Positions 8,743 to 17,371 of a DNA stretch of 64,000 bases are shown here, piece after piece (position 1 is the first letter of the stretch; each line of letters starts with the position of its first letter). A program made the position numbers and the translations under genes. Origin of the DNA: Solirubrobacteraceae bacterium. Its GTDB lineage: Bacteria > Actinomycetota > Thermoleophilia > Solirubrobacterales > Solirubrobacteraceae. Below the pieces are notes generated by a model. That model had not been told where the DNA came from, ran no database searches, and saw nothing but the letters and a program-made list of their open reading frames with translations. The DNA is taken from the NCBI GenBank assembly GCA_029263125.1, contig JAJCYD010000017.1, forward strand, positions 62,001 to 126,000. Reading direction: 5' to 3'.

Positions 8743-10551
8743 CGGCCCGTCCGCCGCGTGCGTGATCTCCAGGATGTAGGCCACCATCACGTCCTCGTCG
8801 GAGAAGGTGAGGTGATAGGCGTCGGATTGGTCCTCGACGCGCTCGATCTGCGACTGGGCGGCCTTGAAGACGTCGCCGAAGGCAAAGAAGCTGAAGTCGA
8901 CGACCCGTGCGCGCAGGCCGCGCTCGCGCAGCAGCTGGTCGGTCCAGCGCTGGCTGAGGATCGACAGCTGCATGATGTAGGCGACGCCGCCCGCGGCGAG
9001 CGTCGCCGGCAGCAGCGAGATGAGGTGGTCGACGAGGTTGCGCCCCCAGTAGTCCAGCGGACGGTGGGTCACCGTCTGCTCGTAGGGGTCGACGGGCATC
9101 TGGTACAGGCTCGCCACGATGACGTCGTAGCGCTCCTCGGGCACCCACAAGAAGAGGTCGACGTCGCTGCCGCTGACACGATCGGCGACACCGTTGCGAA
9201 ACGCGTTGGCCAGCGTGTTGGCGACCGCCGCGCGGTCAAGGTCGATCGCGTGGACATGGGTGGCGTCGTTGAGCGCGAGCTGGACGGCGAGGATCCCCGC
9301 GCCGCAGCCGATGTCCAGGCAGCGTTTGCCCGCGCCGACGCGCCCGGAGAAGAGGTGCTTCCAGACGAGGAAGCTGCCCTGCGTGGGCACGAAGACGTCG
9401 GGCTCGCAGATGATCTCGGGAACCTCGAGCGGGTACAGCAGGCGCCCGCCGTCGTTGCGCCATGGCTGCGGGGGGACGGGGACCTCGAGCTTCAGCGGCC
9501 GCGTCGATGCGCGCGGCAGCTGCGGCCGTCGAACGGGATCGGGCTTGGCATCGGCCAGCACGAGCTGCGCGGCGGCGATGTGCGCGGGCGTCACGCCGCA
9601 GCAGCCGCCGATGATCTGCGCGCCCTCCTCGCGCCAGCCCAGCGCGGTGGCCGCGAACTCCGCCGGTCCGATGTCCTGGTCGGACTTCCAGCCCGCCTGC
9701 GTGTAGTAGCCGAGATTCGGATAGACGCCGAGCGGCAGGTCGGTGAAATCGCGCATCCACGAGACCATCCCGGGGACGTGGTCGGGCGGCAGGCAGTTGA
9801 TCAGCAGCGCGCCGACGCCCATCTGCTCGAAGCGGTGCGCGGCACGGCCGAAGGCGTCGCCCTCCGGGCCGCCCCAGTGCTGGCCGTGGACGCCGCAGAC
9901 CCCGAGCCGGCAGCGGCGGAAGCTCAGCCACACCGGCAGGCCAGTGCGCAGCAGGCTCTCGACGGCGGCGAACGTCACGTCGTCGCGGATGAGCGACAGC
10001 GTCTCGACGAGCAGCAGATCCGGACGGTCGTACTCAAACGCGCGCCCCAGCAGGTCCAGCGTCTCCACGCGACCGGGATCGAAGGCGTCGGGACCCAGGC
10101 TGAAGGCCAGCGCGACGTCGTCGCGCTCGTGCTGCGCGATCGCCTCGCGCCCGAGCTGGATCCCGCGGCGGGCGGCGTCCATCCAGTGCAGCGGCCTGGC
10201 GGACCCCATGAGCGCCTGGTCGACGAGGCCGGGATCGCCGAACAGCCCCCAGGTGTTCGTCGTCAGCACGTGGCATGCCGCGTCCAGGTAGCGGCGGTGA
10301 AGGTCCATGACCGCCTCGGGGGCGTTATAGAGCGCGCGCGTGCCCCAGATGCGCTCGTCGTCATGGCTGCCCGACATCGGCAGCGCCGCGTCGAGCTCGG
10401 TCCCCATGGCACCATCCAGGACGACGCAGCGCTGCGAGGCGAGCATGCTCTCGATGCGCGCGTAGGGCTCCGCGGACACCGGCCCGACCTGGTCCACGGA
10501 GCTCATCCGTGGGCCGCCGGCAACGGGCGTGAGATTGCACGTTCTCGGCAT
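8740..10551 (-). CDS. Homocysteine S-methyltransferase / class I SAM methyltransferase fusion
   Basis: 603 residues with two domains. The N-terminal half (about 40-330) is a zinc-dependent homocysteine S-methyltransferase barrel with LDGAMGTEL near the start, NCLPPDHV and GGCCG, which supply the three zinc cysteines. The C-terminal part (about 390-600) is a Rossmann methyltransferase with motif I LDIGCGAGILAVQLAL, nearest in look to PrmA/PrmC-type enzymes. A betaine:homocysteine methyltransferase here would yield dimethylglycine, two steps above sarcosine, which suits its place ahead of soxDAGB; this is inference. The substrate of the second domain is unknown. ATG at 10506 is an alternative start that removes 15 weakly supported residues. 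Confidence 0.8.
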   Translation of the reverse strand: MPRTCNLTPVAGGPRMSSVDQVGPVSAEPYARIESMLASQRCVVLDGAMGTELDAALPMSGSHDDERIWGTRALYNAPEAVMDLHRRYLDAACHVLTTNTWGLFGDPGLVDQALMGSARPLHWMDAARRGIQLGREAIAQHERDDVALAFSLGPDAFDPGRVETLDLLGRAFEYDRPDLLLVETLSLIRDDVTFAAVESLLRTGLPVWLSFRRCRLGVCGVHGQHWGGPEGDAFGRAAHRFEQMGVGALLINCLPPDHVPGMVSWMRDFTDLPLGVYPNLGYYTQAGWKSDQDIGPAEFAATALGWREEGAQIIGGCCGVTPAHIAAAQLVLADAKPDPVRRPQLPRASTRPLKLEVPVPPQPWRNDGGRLLYPLEVPEIICEPDVFVPTQGSFLVWKHLFSGRVGAGKRCLDIGCGAGILAVQLALNDATHVHAIDLDRAAVANTLANAFRNGVADRVSGSDVDLFLWVPEERYDVIVASLYQMPVDPYEQTVTHRPLDYWGRNLVDHLISLLPATLAAGGVAYIMQLSILSQRWTDQLLRERGLRARVVDFSFFAFGDVFKAAQSQIERVEDQSDAYHLTFSDEDVMVAYILEITHAADGP

Positions 10552-10630
10552 GTGCCATAGAAGGCCATCGAAGAATCAGTGTATGCAGGTTCGGGCTTCA
10601 GTTGCCCCGCGACCGACCCACGCAGCGGGC

Positions 10631-11695
10631 CTACAGCGGCAGGGCCAGCTGGTCGGTCGTCTCGGCGACCTCGCCCGTATGCAAGGCGGCGACGCGAACG
10701 CCCAGGAGTCGAACGGGACGCGGCGGCGCGTACTCGCGCAGCAGCGCCACCGCGACCGCGCAGACCACGGCGGCGTCGTTTGTGAAGGCATCGATCGTGC
10801 GCGCCCGCGTCACCGTCGTGAAGTCGCTCAGGCGGACCTTGATCGCGATCGTCCGCCCGCGACGCTCCTGCGTGGCGAGCCGCTCGCAGAGCTGTGCGGC
10901 CAGATCGGTCATCGCGGCCTCCAGGCGCGCGGGATCAGCGATGTCGGTGTCAAACGTCGTCTCGCGCGACTCCGAGACCGCGATCCGCGCCGGCGTCAGC
11001 ATGGCCGATCCCTCAAATCGCGCGCGTGATCGCAGGTCCGGCCCGTGCCGCGAACCGAACTGCGCGACGAGTGCGTCCTCAGAGGCGCCGGCGAGCGCTG
11101 CCAGCGTCGTGATCCCCATGCGCTCGAGCCGCGCCACGGTCTTCGGACCGATGCCGGGCACGAGCCCGGGCTGGTCTGAGCCGAAGCGCTCGCACGCCTG
11201 CTCGCGCGTCAGGCAGACGAAGCCGCGCGGCTTGTCGGCGTCCGAGGCGACCTTCGCCACGAGCCGGTTCGGGCCGATGCCGACCGAGCAGTCAAGGCCG
11301 GTCTCGGCGCGGATCTCCTCCACCAGACGGCGCATCGCCGCGCGCGGCGCGACGAGCCCGGCGAGGTCCAGGTAGGCCTCGTCGAGGCCCACGACCTCGA
11401 CGCACTCGACCTGCCGGCGTACGCGATCCATGACCGCGACCGACGCCTCCCGATAGGCCGGGAAGTCCGGCGAGACCAGGATCGCGTCGGGGCACAGCCG
11501 CCGCGCCCGCGCCGTCGGCATCGCCGAGCCGACGCCGAAGCGGCGCGCCTCATAGGAGGCGGTCGTCACGACCGCGCGTGGCCCACTGCCCGACACGATC
11601 ACCGGCAGCCCGCGCAGCTCGGGCCGCCGGAGCAGCTCGACGCTCGCATAGAACGCGTCGATGTCGAGGTGGGCGATCGGCGGCACGGACCGCAC
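10631..11695 (-). CDS. dinB: DNA polymerase IV (Y family)
   Basis: 354-residue error-prone translesion polymerase. The N-terminal HLDIDAFYASVE carries the first catalytic aspartate and the YASVE steric region; VEVVGLDEAYLDL carries the second acidic pair; SVGIGPNRLVAKVASDADKP and the helix-hairpin-helix VPGIGPKTVARLERMGI follow; the little-finger domain closes the protein. The C-terminal QLALPL resembles a beta-clamp-binding motif (QLxLPL). I chose GTG at 11695 because the homology starts there; the frame extends far upstream but is antisense to the acyltransferase gene. It is divergent from that gene, with 42 bases between the starts. No LexA box was evident. Confidence 0.92.
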   Translation of the reverse strand: MRSVPPIAHLDIDAFYASVELLRRPELRGLPVIVSGSGPRAVVTTASYEARRFGVGSAMPTARARRLCPDAILVSPDFPAYREASVAVMDRVRRQVECVEVVGLDEAYLDLAGLVAPRAAMRRLVEEIRAETGLDCSVGIGPNRLVAKVASDADKPRGFVCLTREQACERFGSDQPGLVPGIGPKTVARLERMGITTLAALAGASEDALVAQFGSRHGPDLRSRARFEGSAMLTPARIAVSESRETTFDTDIADPARLEAAMTDLAAQLCERLATQERRGRTIAIKVRLSDFTTVTRARTIDAFTNDAAVVCAVAVALLREYAPPRPVRLLGVRVAALHTGEVAETTDQLALPL

Positions 11696-11699
11696 ACGA

Positions 11700-11729
11700 T
11701 GACGTGTCGCGCGGAGGTCTCCGTACACT
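11700..11729 (+). promoter_or_regulatory. Predicted promoter for the WS/DGAT gene
   Basis: A TACACT -10 element (11724-11729) ends 8 bases before the ATG at 11738, with TGACGT at 11700-11705 as a possible -35. The spacing implies a leaderless mRNA, which fits the absence of a close Shine-Dalgarno; the only GGAGG is 20 bases upstream. Confidence 0.35.
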
Positions 11730-11737
11730 CGACCGCA

Positions 11738-13189
11738 ATGGGCCACGGGCATCGGATCTCCCCGGTCGACGCGTCGTTCCTCGAGCGCGAGAAGGCCGGC
11801 GCGCGGCTGCACGTCGCATCGGTCGCGGTCTTCGAGGGCCCGGCCCCGTCGTGGGACGCCGTGCGCGAGCACGTCGAGGCCCGCCTGCATCTCGTGCCGC
11901 GCTTTCGCCAGCGCCTCGCCGAGGTGCCCCTGAACCAGGGCCGGGCGGTATGGGTCGACGACCCGCACTTCAACCTGCGCTACCACCTGCGCCACGCGGG
12001 GCTGCCGGCGCCCGGCGACGACGAGGAGCTGAAGGTGCTCGCGGGCCGGATCTTCGCGCAGTCGCTGGACCGCACCAAGCCCCTGTGGGAGATGTGGCTC
12101 GTGGACCGTCTCGGCGACGGCGGCTTCGCCCTGATCTTCAAGAGCCATCACGCGCTCGTCGACGGCATCGACGCCGTCGACATCACCCAGGTCCTTTTCG
12201 ACACCGAGCCCGACGCGCCGCCGCCCGCGCCGCCCGAGCATCCGTGGGTCGCGCGTCCGCTGCCCACCCCGGCGCAGCTGCTCTCCGACGCGCTCATCGA
12301 GCGCGCCACGCACCCGCAGGCACTCGCCCACAGCGCGCGCGCCGCGCTGGACGTCCCGCGCCGCATTGCCGACACGGCACGCGACCGTCTCGCAGACGCC
12401 GGCGTCCTCTCCTTCGCCGCGCGGGCGTCCGCGCCGCCGACGCCGTTGAACGTCAAGGTCGGACCGCACCGCCGCTACACATGGGTCGACGCCGAGCTGT
12501 CACAGCTGCAGGCGATCAAGGACTCGCTGGGCGGTACGGTCAACGACGCGATCCTCGCCGTCGTCGCCGGAGCGCTCGGGCGCTACCTGCGCCATCGCGC
12601 CGTCGACACCCGCGATCTCGTGCTGCGCGCCCTGGTGCCGATCGCCGTGCCCGCCGACTCCGACGACGCGGCGCTGGGCAACGAGGTCCGCGCGCTGGCC
12701 GCGCCGCTGCCCGTCGGCCTCGAGGACCCCGTCGCCCAGCTGCGCGCGATCCGCGACAGCATCGCCGAGCTCGACGAGACCAGTGACGCCGTCGGGGCGC
12801 GGCGCCTGACCGAGCTGCAGGGACTCGCCTCGCCAACGATCATGAGCCAGGCCGCGCGGCTCGCCCAGCGCCAGCAGGGCTACAACCTCGTCGTGACCAA
12901 CGTGCCCGGTCCGCAGGTGACCCTGTACCTGCTCGGCCGCCGGCTGCGCGCGCTGTATCCGGTCGTCCCGATCGCCGAGCGCCAGGCCCTGGGGATCGCG
13001 GTCGTCAGCTACGACGGGCGCCTGGGCTTCGGATTGCTCGCCGACTACGACGCGCTCGGTGACCTCGACGTGCTCGCGCGCGAGTTGCGCGCCGCGATCG
13101 ACGCGCTTGGAGCCGGCGCATCGATCTCGCAGCGAGCGGCCAGCGGGCGCAGCAAGGCGGCGCGCACCCCCGATCCGAGCGCGGTGTGA
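11738..13189 (+). CDS. Wax ester synthase / diacylglycerol acyltransferase (WS/DGAT)
   Basis: 483-residue acyl-CoA:alcohol/diacylglycerol acyltransferase of the actinobacterial WS/DGAT family, which makes triacylglycerol or wax-ester storage lipid. The catalytic HHxxxDG motif is SHHALVDGID, with His137-His138 and Asp142-Gly143. The family N-terminus ISPVDASFLERE and a C-terminal block NLVVTNVPGPQ are both present. The start is the ATG at 11738, which begins the family homology; an upstream in-frame extension is antisense to dinB. The next gene starts inside its stop codon (GTGTGA). Confidence 0.92.
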   Translation: MGHGHRISPVDASFLEREKAGARLHVASVAVFEGPAPSWDAVREHVEARLHLVPRFRQRLAEVPLNQGRAVWVDDPHFNLRYHLRHAGLPAPGDDEELKVLAGRIFAQSLDRTKPLWEMWLVDRLGDGGFALIFKSHHALVDGIDAVDITQVLFDTEPDAPPPAPPEHPWVARPLPTPAQLLSDALIERATHPQALAHSARAALDVPRRIADTARDRLADAGVLSFAARASAPPTPLNVKVGPHRRYTWVDAELSQLQAIKDSLGGTVNDAILAVVAGALGRYLRHRAVDTRDLVLRALVPIAVPADSDDAALGNEVRALAAPLPVGLEDPVAQLRAIRDSIAELDETSDAVGARRLTELQGLASPTIMSQAARLAQRQQGYNLVVTNVPGPQVTLYLLGRRLRALYPVVPIAERQALGIAVVSYDGRLGFGLLADYDALGDLDVLARELRAAIDALGAGASISQRAASGRSKAARTPDPSAV

Positions 13190-13599
13190 CGGCTCGCCGA
13201 CTGATCGGCGTGCTGGGCGTGCTCGTTCTCGGCACGCTGCTCGTCATCCTGGCATTGGCGTTCTTCAGCGCTCGCGACGACTCGACCATCGAGGCCTCCG
13301 ACGGCCCCGGCACCGAGCGGGCCGAGGGCGCCTCACCCGAGGTCAAGGCCGGCAACGTCGTCCTGTTGTTCAGCGACGAGCGACTGACACGGAGCCTCAA
13401 CGACCTGGCGGAGCAGACCGGTGGCGCGCAGACGCCGGCGCTCGTGTCCGCCGGGCAGGCGGTCATCGTGATGCGCCAGGAGGGACTGCGGGTTCCCGTG
13501 CGAGCCGTCAGCGCGAGCCATCAGCTCGACGCCGGCGGGGCCGAGGATCCGGCCCTGCGCGCGTTCGTCGAGCACTGGCTCGGCCGTGCCGCCGGGTAG
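13186..13599 (+). CDS. Single-pass membrane protein of unknown function
   Basis: 137 residues. A short basic N-terminus is followed by a hydrophobic segment (about 6-28, LIGVLGVLVLGTLLVILALAF), then a polar extracytoplasmic domain of about 105 residues with no cysteines and no motif I recognise. The GTG overlaps the stop of the acyltransferase gene, so the two are probably co-translated. It may act at the envelope or in lipid handling by association only. Confidence 0.65.
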   Translation: MTARRLIGVLGVLVLGTLLVILALAFFSARDDSTIEASDGPGTERAEGASPEVKAGNVVLLFSDERLTRSLNDLAEQTGGAQTPALVSAGQAVIVMRQEGLRVPVRAVSASHQLDAGGAEDPALRAFVEHWLGRAAG

Positions 13600-13612
13600 C
13601 GGGACGGCGGGC

Positions 13613-15343
13613 GTGATCGGCACGCTGCGCATCGCCCTGGCCCAGACCAACGCGGTCGTCGGCGACATCGCCGGCAACGAGGCCTGCATCGCCGAGCAGA
13701 TCGCGGCCGCGCGGGACGGCGGCGCGCAGCTCGTCTGCTTCCCCGAGCTCGCGCTGACCGGCTACCCGCCGGAGGATCTGCTGCTCAAGGAGCACTTCCT
13801 CGCCGACGCGCACGCCGCGCTGCTGCGCCTGGCGGCGGCGACCCGCGGCATCGTCGCCGTCGTCGGCTACCCCGAGCGCGCCGAGGACGTCCACAACGCC
13901 GCCGCGATCCTCGCCGAGGGCGAGCTGGCGGCCAGCTATCGCAAGCTGCACCTGCCCAACTACGGCGTCTTCGACGAGCTGCGCTACTTCCAGCCGGGCG
14001 CTCGCGGGGCGACGATCGAGATCGACGGGGTGACGATCGGCCTGACGATCTGCGAGGACATCTGGCAGCCGGGGCCCCCGCTGTCAGACGAGGCGCTGGC
14101 CGGAGCGCGGCTGATCGTCAACATCTCCGCGTCCCCCTACCACGCCGGCAAGGGCGCCGAGCGCGAGCGGATGATCGCCCAGCGCGCGCGCGACGAGTTG
14201 GCGACGGTGGCGTTCTGCGGCCTGGTCGGCGGTCAGGACGAGCTCGTCTTCGACGGCCACTCCGTCGTCGTCGACCACGAGGGCGTCGTGCTCGCGCGCG
14301 CGCCGCAGTTTCAGGAGGCGCTGCTGTTCGCCGATGTCGACACGGTCGCCGCGGGCACCGCCCGCCTGCGCGACAGCCGCCGGCGGGCTCCCGCCCGAAC
14401 CGCACGCGCGACGATCGACGAGCTCGGAACCTTCGGCGTGCGTGACGGCACGGGCATCACCGGTCCGCGCGCGCCCGTCATCGCGCCAGTTCTCGGCGAC
14501 GTCGAGGAGGTCTACGCGGCGCTCGTCCTGGGGACGCGCGACTACGTCCGAAAGAACGGCTTCGAGCACGTCGTGCTCGGCCTCAGCGGCGGCATCGACT
14601 CGACGCTCGTCGCGCTGATCGCGACGGACGCCGTCGGCGCCGACGCGGTGACGTGCGTGACGATGCCCTCGCCCTTCTCGTCGACGGGCACGCGCACAGA
14701 TGCCCACACGCTGGCGGCGAACCTCGGCGTGCAGCTGCTCGAGCTGCCGATCGCGCCGATGATGGAGGGCTTCGCCACCGCCCTCGCCGACTCGTTCGCC
14801 GGTCGCGAGCCCGACCTCACCGAGGAGAACCTCCAGGCGCGCATCCGCGGCAACCTGCTGATGGCGCTGTCCAACAAGTTCGGCTGGCTCGTCCTGACGA
14901 CCGGCAACAAGTCGGAGATGTCGGTGGGCTACTCGACGCTCTACGGCGACAGCGCCGGCGGCTTCGCCGTCATCAAGGACGTGCCAAAGCAGCTCGTCTA
15001 CCGCCTGGCGCGGGCTCGCGACGAGCGAGCGGGAGGCGAGCTCGTGCCTCCCGAGCTGTTCACGCGCCCGCCGTCGGCTGAGCTTCGCCCCGATCAGCGC
15101 GACGACGACTCGCTGCCGCCCTACGAGGTGCTTGACGCGATCCTGGAGGGCTACGTCGAGCACGATCTCGGCCGCGAGCAGCTCGTCGCTCGCGGCCTGC
15201 ACCCCACCGACGTCGACCGCGTGATCGGCCTCGTCGACCGGGCCGAGTACAAGCGCCGCCAACAGCCGCCGGGCATCAAGATCACCACCCGGGCGTTGGG
15301 CCGCGACCGGCGCGTGCCGATCACCAATCGCTATCGGGGCTGA
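13613..15343 (+). CDS. nadE: Glutamine-dependent NAD+ synthetase
   Basis: 576 residues. The N-terminal nitrilase-type glutaminase domain has the Glu-Lys-Cys triad in CFPELALTGYPPEDLL, YRKLHLPNYGVFDE and GLTICEDIWQ. The C-terminal NAD synthetase domain has the pyrophosphatase loop LGLSGGIDSTL, then TTGNKSEMSVGYSTLYGD. It amidates nicotinic acid adenine dinucleotide to NAD+ using ammonia channelled from glutamine. GTG at 13613 opens the homology (IGTLRIALAQTN); GTG at 13586, inside the previous gene, would add nine residues. The 3' end overlaps the convergent thioesterase gene by 13 bases, leaving no room for a shared terminator. Confidence 0.95.
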   Translation: MIGTLRIALAQTNAVVGDIAGNEACIAEQIAAARDGGAQLVCFPELALTGYPPEDLLLKEHFLADAHAALLRLAAATRGIVAVVGYPERAEDVHNAAAILAEGELAASYRKLHLPNYGVFDELRYFQPGARGATIEIDGVTIGLTICEDIWQPGPPLSDEALAGARLIVNISASPYHAGKGAERERMIAQRARDELATVAFCGLVGGQDELVFDGHSVVVDHEGVVLARAPQFQEALLFADVDTVAAGTARLRDSRRRAPARTARATIDELGTFGVRDGTGITGPRAPVIAPVLGDVEEVYAALVLGTRDYVRKNGFEHVVLGLSGGIDSTLVALIATDAVGADAVTCVTMPSPFSSTGTRTDAHTLAANLGVQLLELPIAPMMEGFATALADSFAGREPDLTEENLQARIRGNLLMALSNKFGWLVLTTGNKSEMSVGYSTLYGDSAGGFAVIKDVPKQLVYRLARARDERAGGELVPPELFTRPPSAELRPDQRDDDSLPPYEVLDAILEGYVEHDLGREQLVARGLHPTDVDRVIGLVDRAEYKRRQQPPGIKITTRALGRDRRVPITNRYRG

Positions 15344-15735
15344 GGGCGCACGGCGATCGTCATCCGCGACAGCGCGCACCGGCGGCCGTCGTCATCGCTG
15401 ATCTCGACGTCCCAGATCCACGTCGTCGCACCGCGGTGGCGGCGGATCGCCCGGGCGTGGATCGTCCCGTCGGCGATCGGCCGCACGAAGGACGTCTGGT
15501 TGGACTGTCCCAGCGCCGCCATTCCCTGCGGTCCGACGACGACGGCCGTGCCGACCGATGCGAGCGTCTCGGCGATCGAGGCGAACACCCCGCCGTGCAC
15601 GAGACCGAATGGCTGGCGCAGCTCATCGCGCACGGCAAGCTGCGCGCGGACGAGTTCCTCGGAGCACTCGACCAGTCGCAGGCCCAGCAGCGCGTCGAAG
15701 CCGACCGGCCGCGAGAGGATGTCGTCGGGGTCCAC
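15331..15735 (-). CDS. PaaI-type hotdog thioesterase
   Basis: 134-residue single-hotdog protein of the PaaI/YbgC-like group. HGGVFASIAETLAS has the conserved HGG and catalytic-acid region (Glu in ASIAE), and GQSNQTSFVRPIADG is the typical central strand. Such enzymes hydrolyse aryl- or acyl-CoA thioesters; 1,4-dihydroxy-2-naphthoyl-CoA (menaquinone pathway) is one known substrate, but no menaquinone genes are nearby, so the substrate is open. It is monocistronic and convergent with nadE. Confidence 0.82.
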   Translation of the reverse strand: MDPDDILSRPVGFDALLGLRLVECSEELVRAQLAVRDELRQPFGLVHGGVFASIAETLASVGTAVVVGPQGMAALGQSNQTSFVRPIADGTIHARAIRRHRGATTWIWDVEISDDDGRRCALSRMTIAVRPQPR

Positions 15736-15813
15736 GACGGCCGACCCTACCGGTGGCAGCAGCGCGAGCGCGGGCGTCCCGCGTCACGCCCGAGGTCGCT
15801 AGGGTTGGCGCCG

Positions 15814-16812
15814 ATGGCGAGCCTCAGCGATTCCCAGCGGGCCATCCTTCAGCTGCTGCTCAGGCGGGCCAAGTCCTACGACGAGATCGAGACGATGCTC
15901 AAGCTGGAGGAGGGCGCGGCCCGCGAACGCGCCCACGGTGCGATCACGGCGCTGGGGCCCGAGCAGCCCCAGATCGGCGAGGCGCGCCGCAAGGAGCTCG
16001 CCGACTACCTGCTCAGCCAGCAATCCGATGCGGTCCGTGCCGCGACGCTGGAATATCTCCGTGACTCCCAGGAGGGCCGGACGTGGGCACGCGAGGTCGC
16101 CGGCGAGTTGCAGCCGATCGCGGGTGACGATGTCCCGATCGTCCCGCCCGACCCGCAGGAGGACCCGGCGCCGGCCGCAACGCCCTCCCCGCCGAGCTCC
16201 ACCGCGCCCGCCGGGGCAGCGTCCTCCCGGACGCGACCGGGAGCTGAGGGCGGCGGTATGGAGACCAGCACCAAGGTCCTGCTCGGCGTGCTGTGCCTGA
16301 CCGTCGTGGTCGTCCTGACGCTGGCGCTCGGGGTCTTCGGGGACGACGGCGACAAGTCGACGACCTCCACCGTGACCCGCACGACGGACACGACGCCGGC
16401 CAACTCCCCGCAGACGATTGCCCAGGGCAATCTGACCGATCCCGACGGCGGCGAAGCGACGGCCGAGACCGGCGTCATCCGCTATCCGGCAACGAACAAC
16501 TTCAAGCTCCTGGTGGCCGCGAAGAACCTCCAAGCGCCGGCCGAAGGCTCGGCCTACGCAATCTGGCTGTACACCTCGGAGTCCGAGAAGCTGTTCCTCG
16601 GATTCCCGGAGGCGACCGTCAGCGACAAGGGCGAGCTGGATGTCGTCGCGGACCTGACTCCAGACACCCCGAACTTCGACGAAGTGCTCGTCACGCGCGA
16701 GACCAGCGAGCAGCCGTCGACCCCCGGAGACATCGTGCTGCGCGGCAGGCTGGCCGTGGCGACGACCTCGCAGGGCGCGTCCCCGACGCAGACGCAGACC
16801 CAGCCCGGCTGA
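15814..16812 (+). CDS. Anti-sigma-K (RskA)-like membrane protein with N-terminal helical domain
   Basis: 332 residues. The cytoplasmic part (1-100) is helical and may hold an HTH-like unit (SDSQRAILQLLLRRAKSYDE). A Pro/Ala-rich linker leads to one transmembrane helix (about 155-176, VLLGVLCLTVVVVLTLALGVFG). The outer domain (about 210-325) has the RskA/anti-sigma-K pattern: conserved AIWLYTSESEKLFLGFPE, a GELDVVADL turn, and VTRETSEQPSTPGDIVLRG. It lacks the zinc anti-sigma HxxxCxxC motif, and no sigma factor gene adjoins it, so its partner is unknown. The ATG at 15814 begins the coherent protein. Confidence 0.7.
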   Translation: MASLSDSQRAILQLLLRRAKSYDEIETMLKLEEGAARERAHGAITALGPEQPQIGEARRKELADYLLSQQSDAVRAATLEYLRDSQEGRTWAREVAGELQPIAGDDVPIVPPDPQEDPAPAATPSPPSSTAPAGAASSRTRPGAEGGGMETSTKVLLGVLCLTVVVVLTLALGVFGDDGDKSTTSTVTRTTDTTPANSPQTIAQGNLTDPDGGEATAETGVIRYPATNNFKLLVAAKNLQAPAEGSAYAIWLYTSESEKLFLGFPEATVSDKGELDVVADLTPDTPNFDEVLVTRETSEQPSTPGDIVLRGRLAVATTSQGASPTQTQTQPG

Positions 16813-16823
16813 GCCCCGGCGGC

Positions 16824-17360
16824 CTACTCGGCGTCGTAGCGGATCAGCGCGTGCACGTCGTGGGGCTCAAGCACCTCGCGACCGCCGAGAAACGCCAGCT
16901 CGATCAAGAAGACGCAGCCCACGACCTCGCCGCCGAGCTGCTCGACGAGCCGGCAGAGGGCGCGAGCGGTGCCCCCCGTCGCGAGCAGATCATCGTGGAC
17001 GAGCACGCGCGATCCCGGTGAGATCGCGTCGGCGTGCAGCTCCAGCGAATCCGCGCCGTACTCCAGCGAGTAGTCGGCGCTGATCGTGTCGAACGGCAGG
17101 TTGCCGGGCTTGCGCGCGGGCACGAAGCCCGCTCCGATCTCGCGTGCGATCGCCGGCCCGAAGAGAAAGCCCCGCGCCTCGGGACCGATCACGATGTCCG
17201 GCGTGCGGTCGCGTGCGGCCGCGGCCAGCGCGGTGGTCGCCGCGTCGAGACCGTGGGGACTTGCCAGCAGCGGTGTGATGTCGCGGAAGACGATGCCCGC
17301 CTTGGGGAAGTCCTGGATGCTGCGGATGTGGCCGTTCAGCGGAGCCTGCTGTGGCGTCAT
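16824..17360 (-). CDS. apt: Adenine phosphoribosyltransferase
   Basis: 178 residues, normal length for Apt, which converts adenine and PRPP to AMP in purine salvage. Hallmarks: IRSIQDFPKAGIVFRDITPL near the N-terminus, GPEARGFLFG, RKPGNLPF, and the PRPP loop VLVHDDLLATGGTA. It starts 12 bases downstream of ftsR on the same strand and is convergent with the RskA-like gene 11 bases away. Confidence 0.95.
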   Translation of the reverse strand: MTPQQAPLNGHIRSIQDFPKAGIVFRDITPLLASPHGLDAATTALAAAARDRTPDIVIGPEARGFLFGPAIAREIGAGFVPARKPGNLPFDTISADYSLEYGADSLELHADAISPGSRVLVHDDLLATGGTARALCRLVEQLGGEVVGCVFLIELAFLGGREVLEPHDVHALIRYDAE

Positions 17361-17371
17361 GCCGTGTCTCC

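Noticed and set aside
8758-10560. 600-codon plus-strand frame opposite the methyltransferase fusion
   Set aside because: GC-rich antisense shadow; no domain, and the minus strand carries clear catalytic motifs.
10631-12469. 612-codon frame that would extend dinB over the acyltransferase gene
   Set aside because: Residues before GTG 11695 are antisense to the WS/DGAT coding region and not part of the polymerase family.
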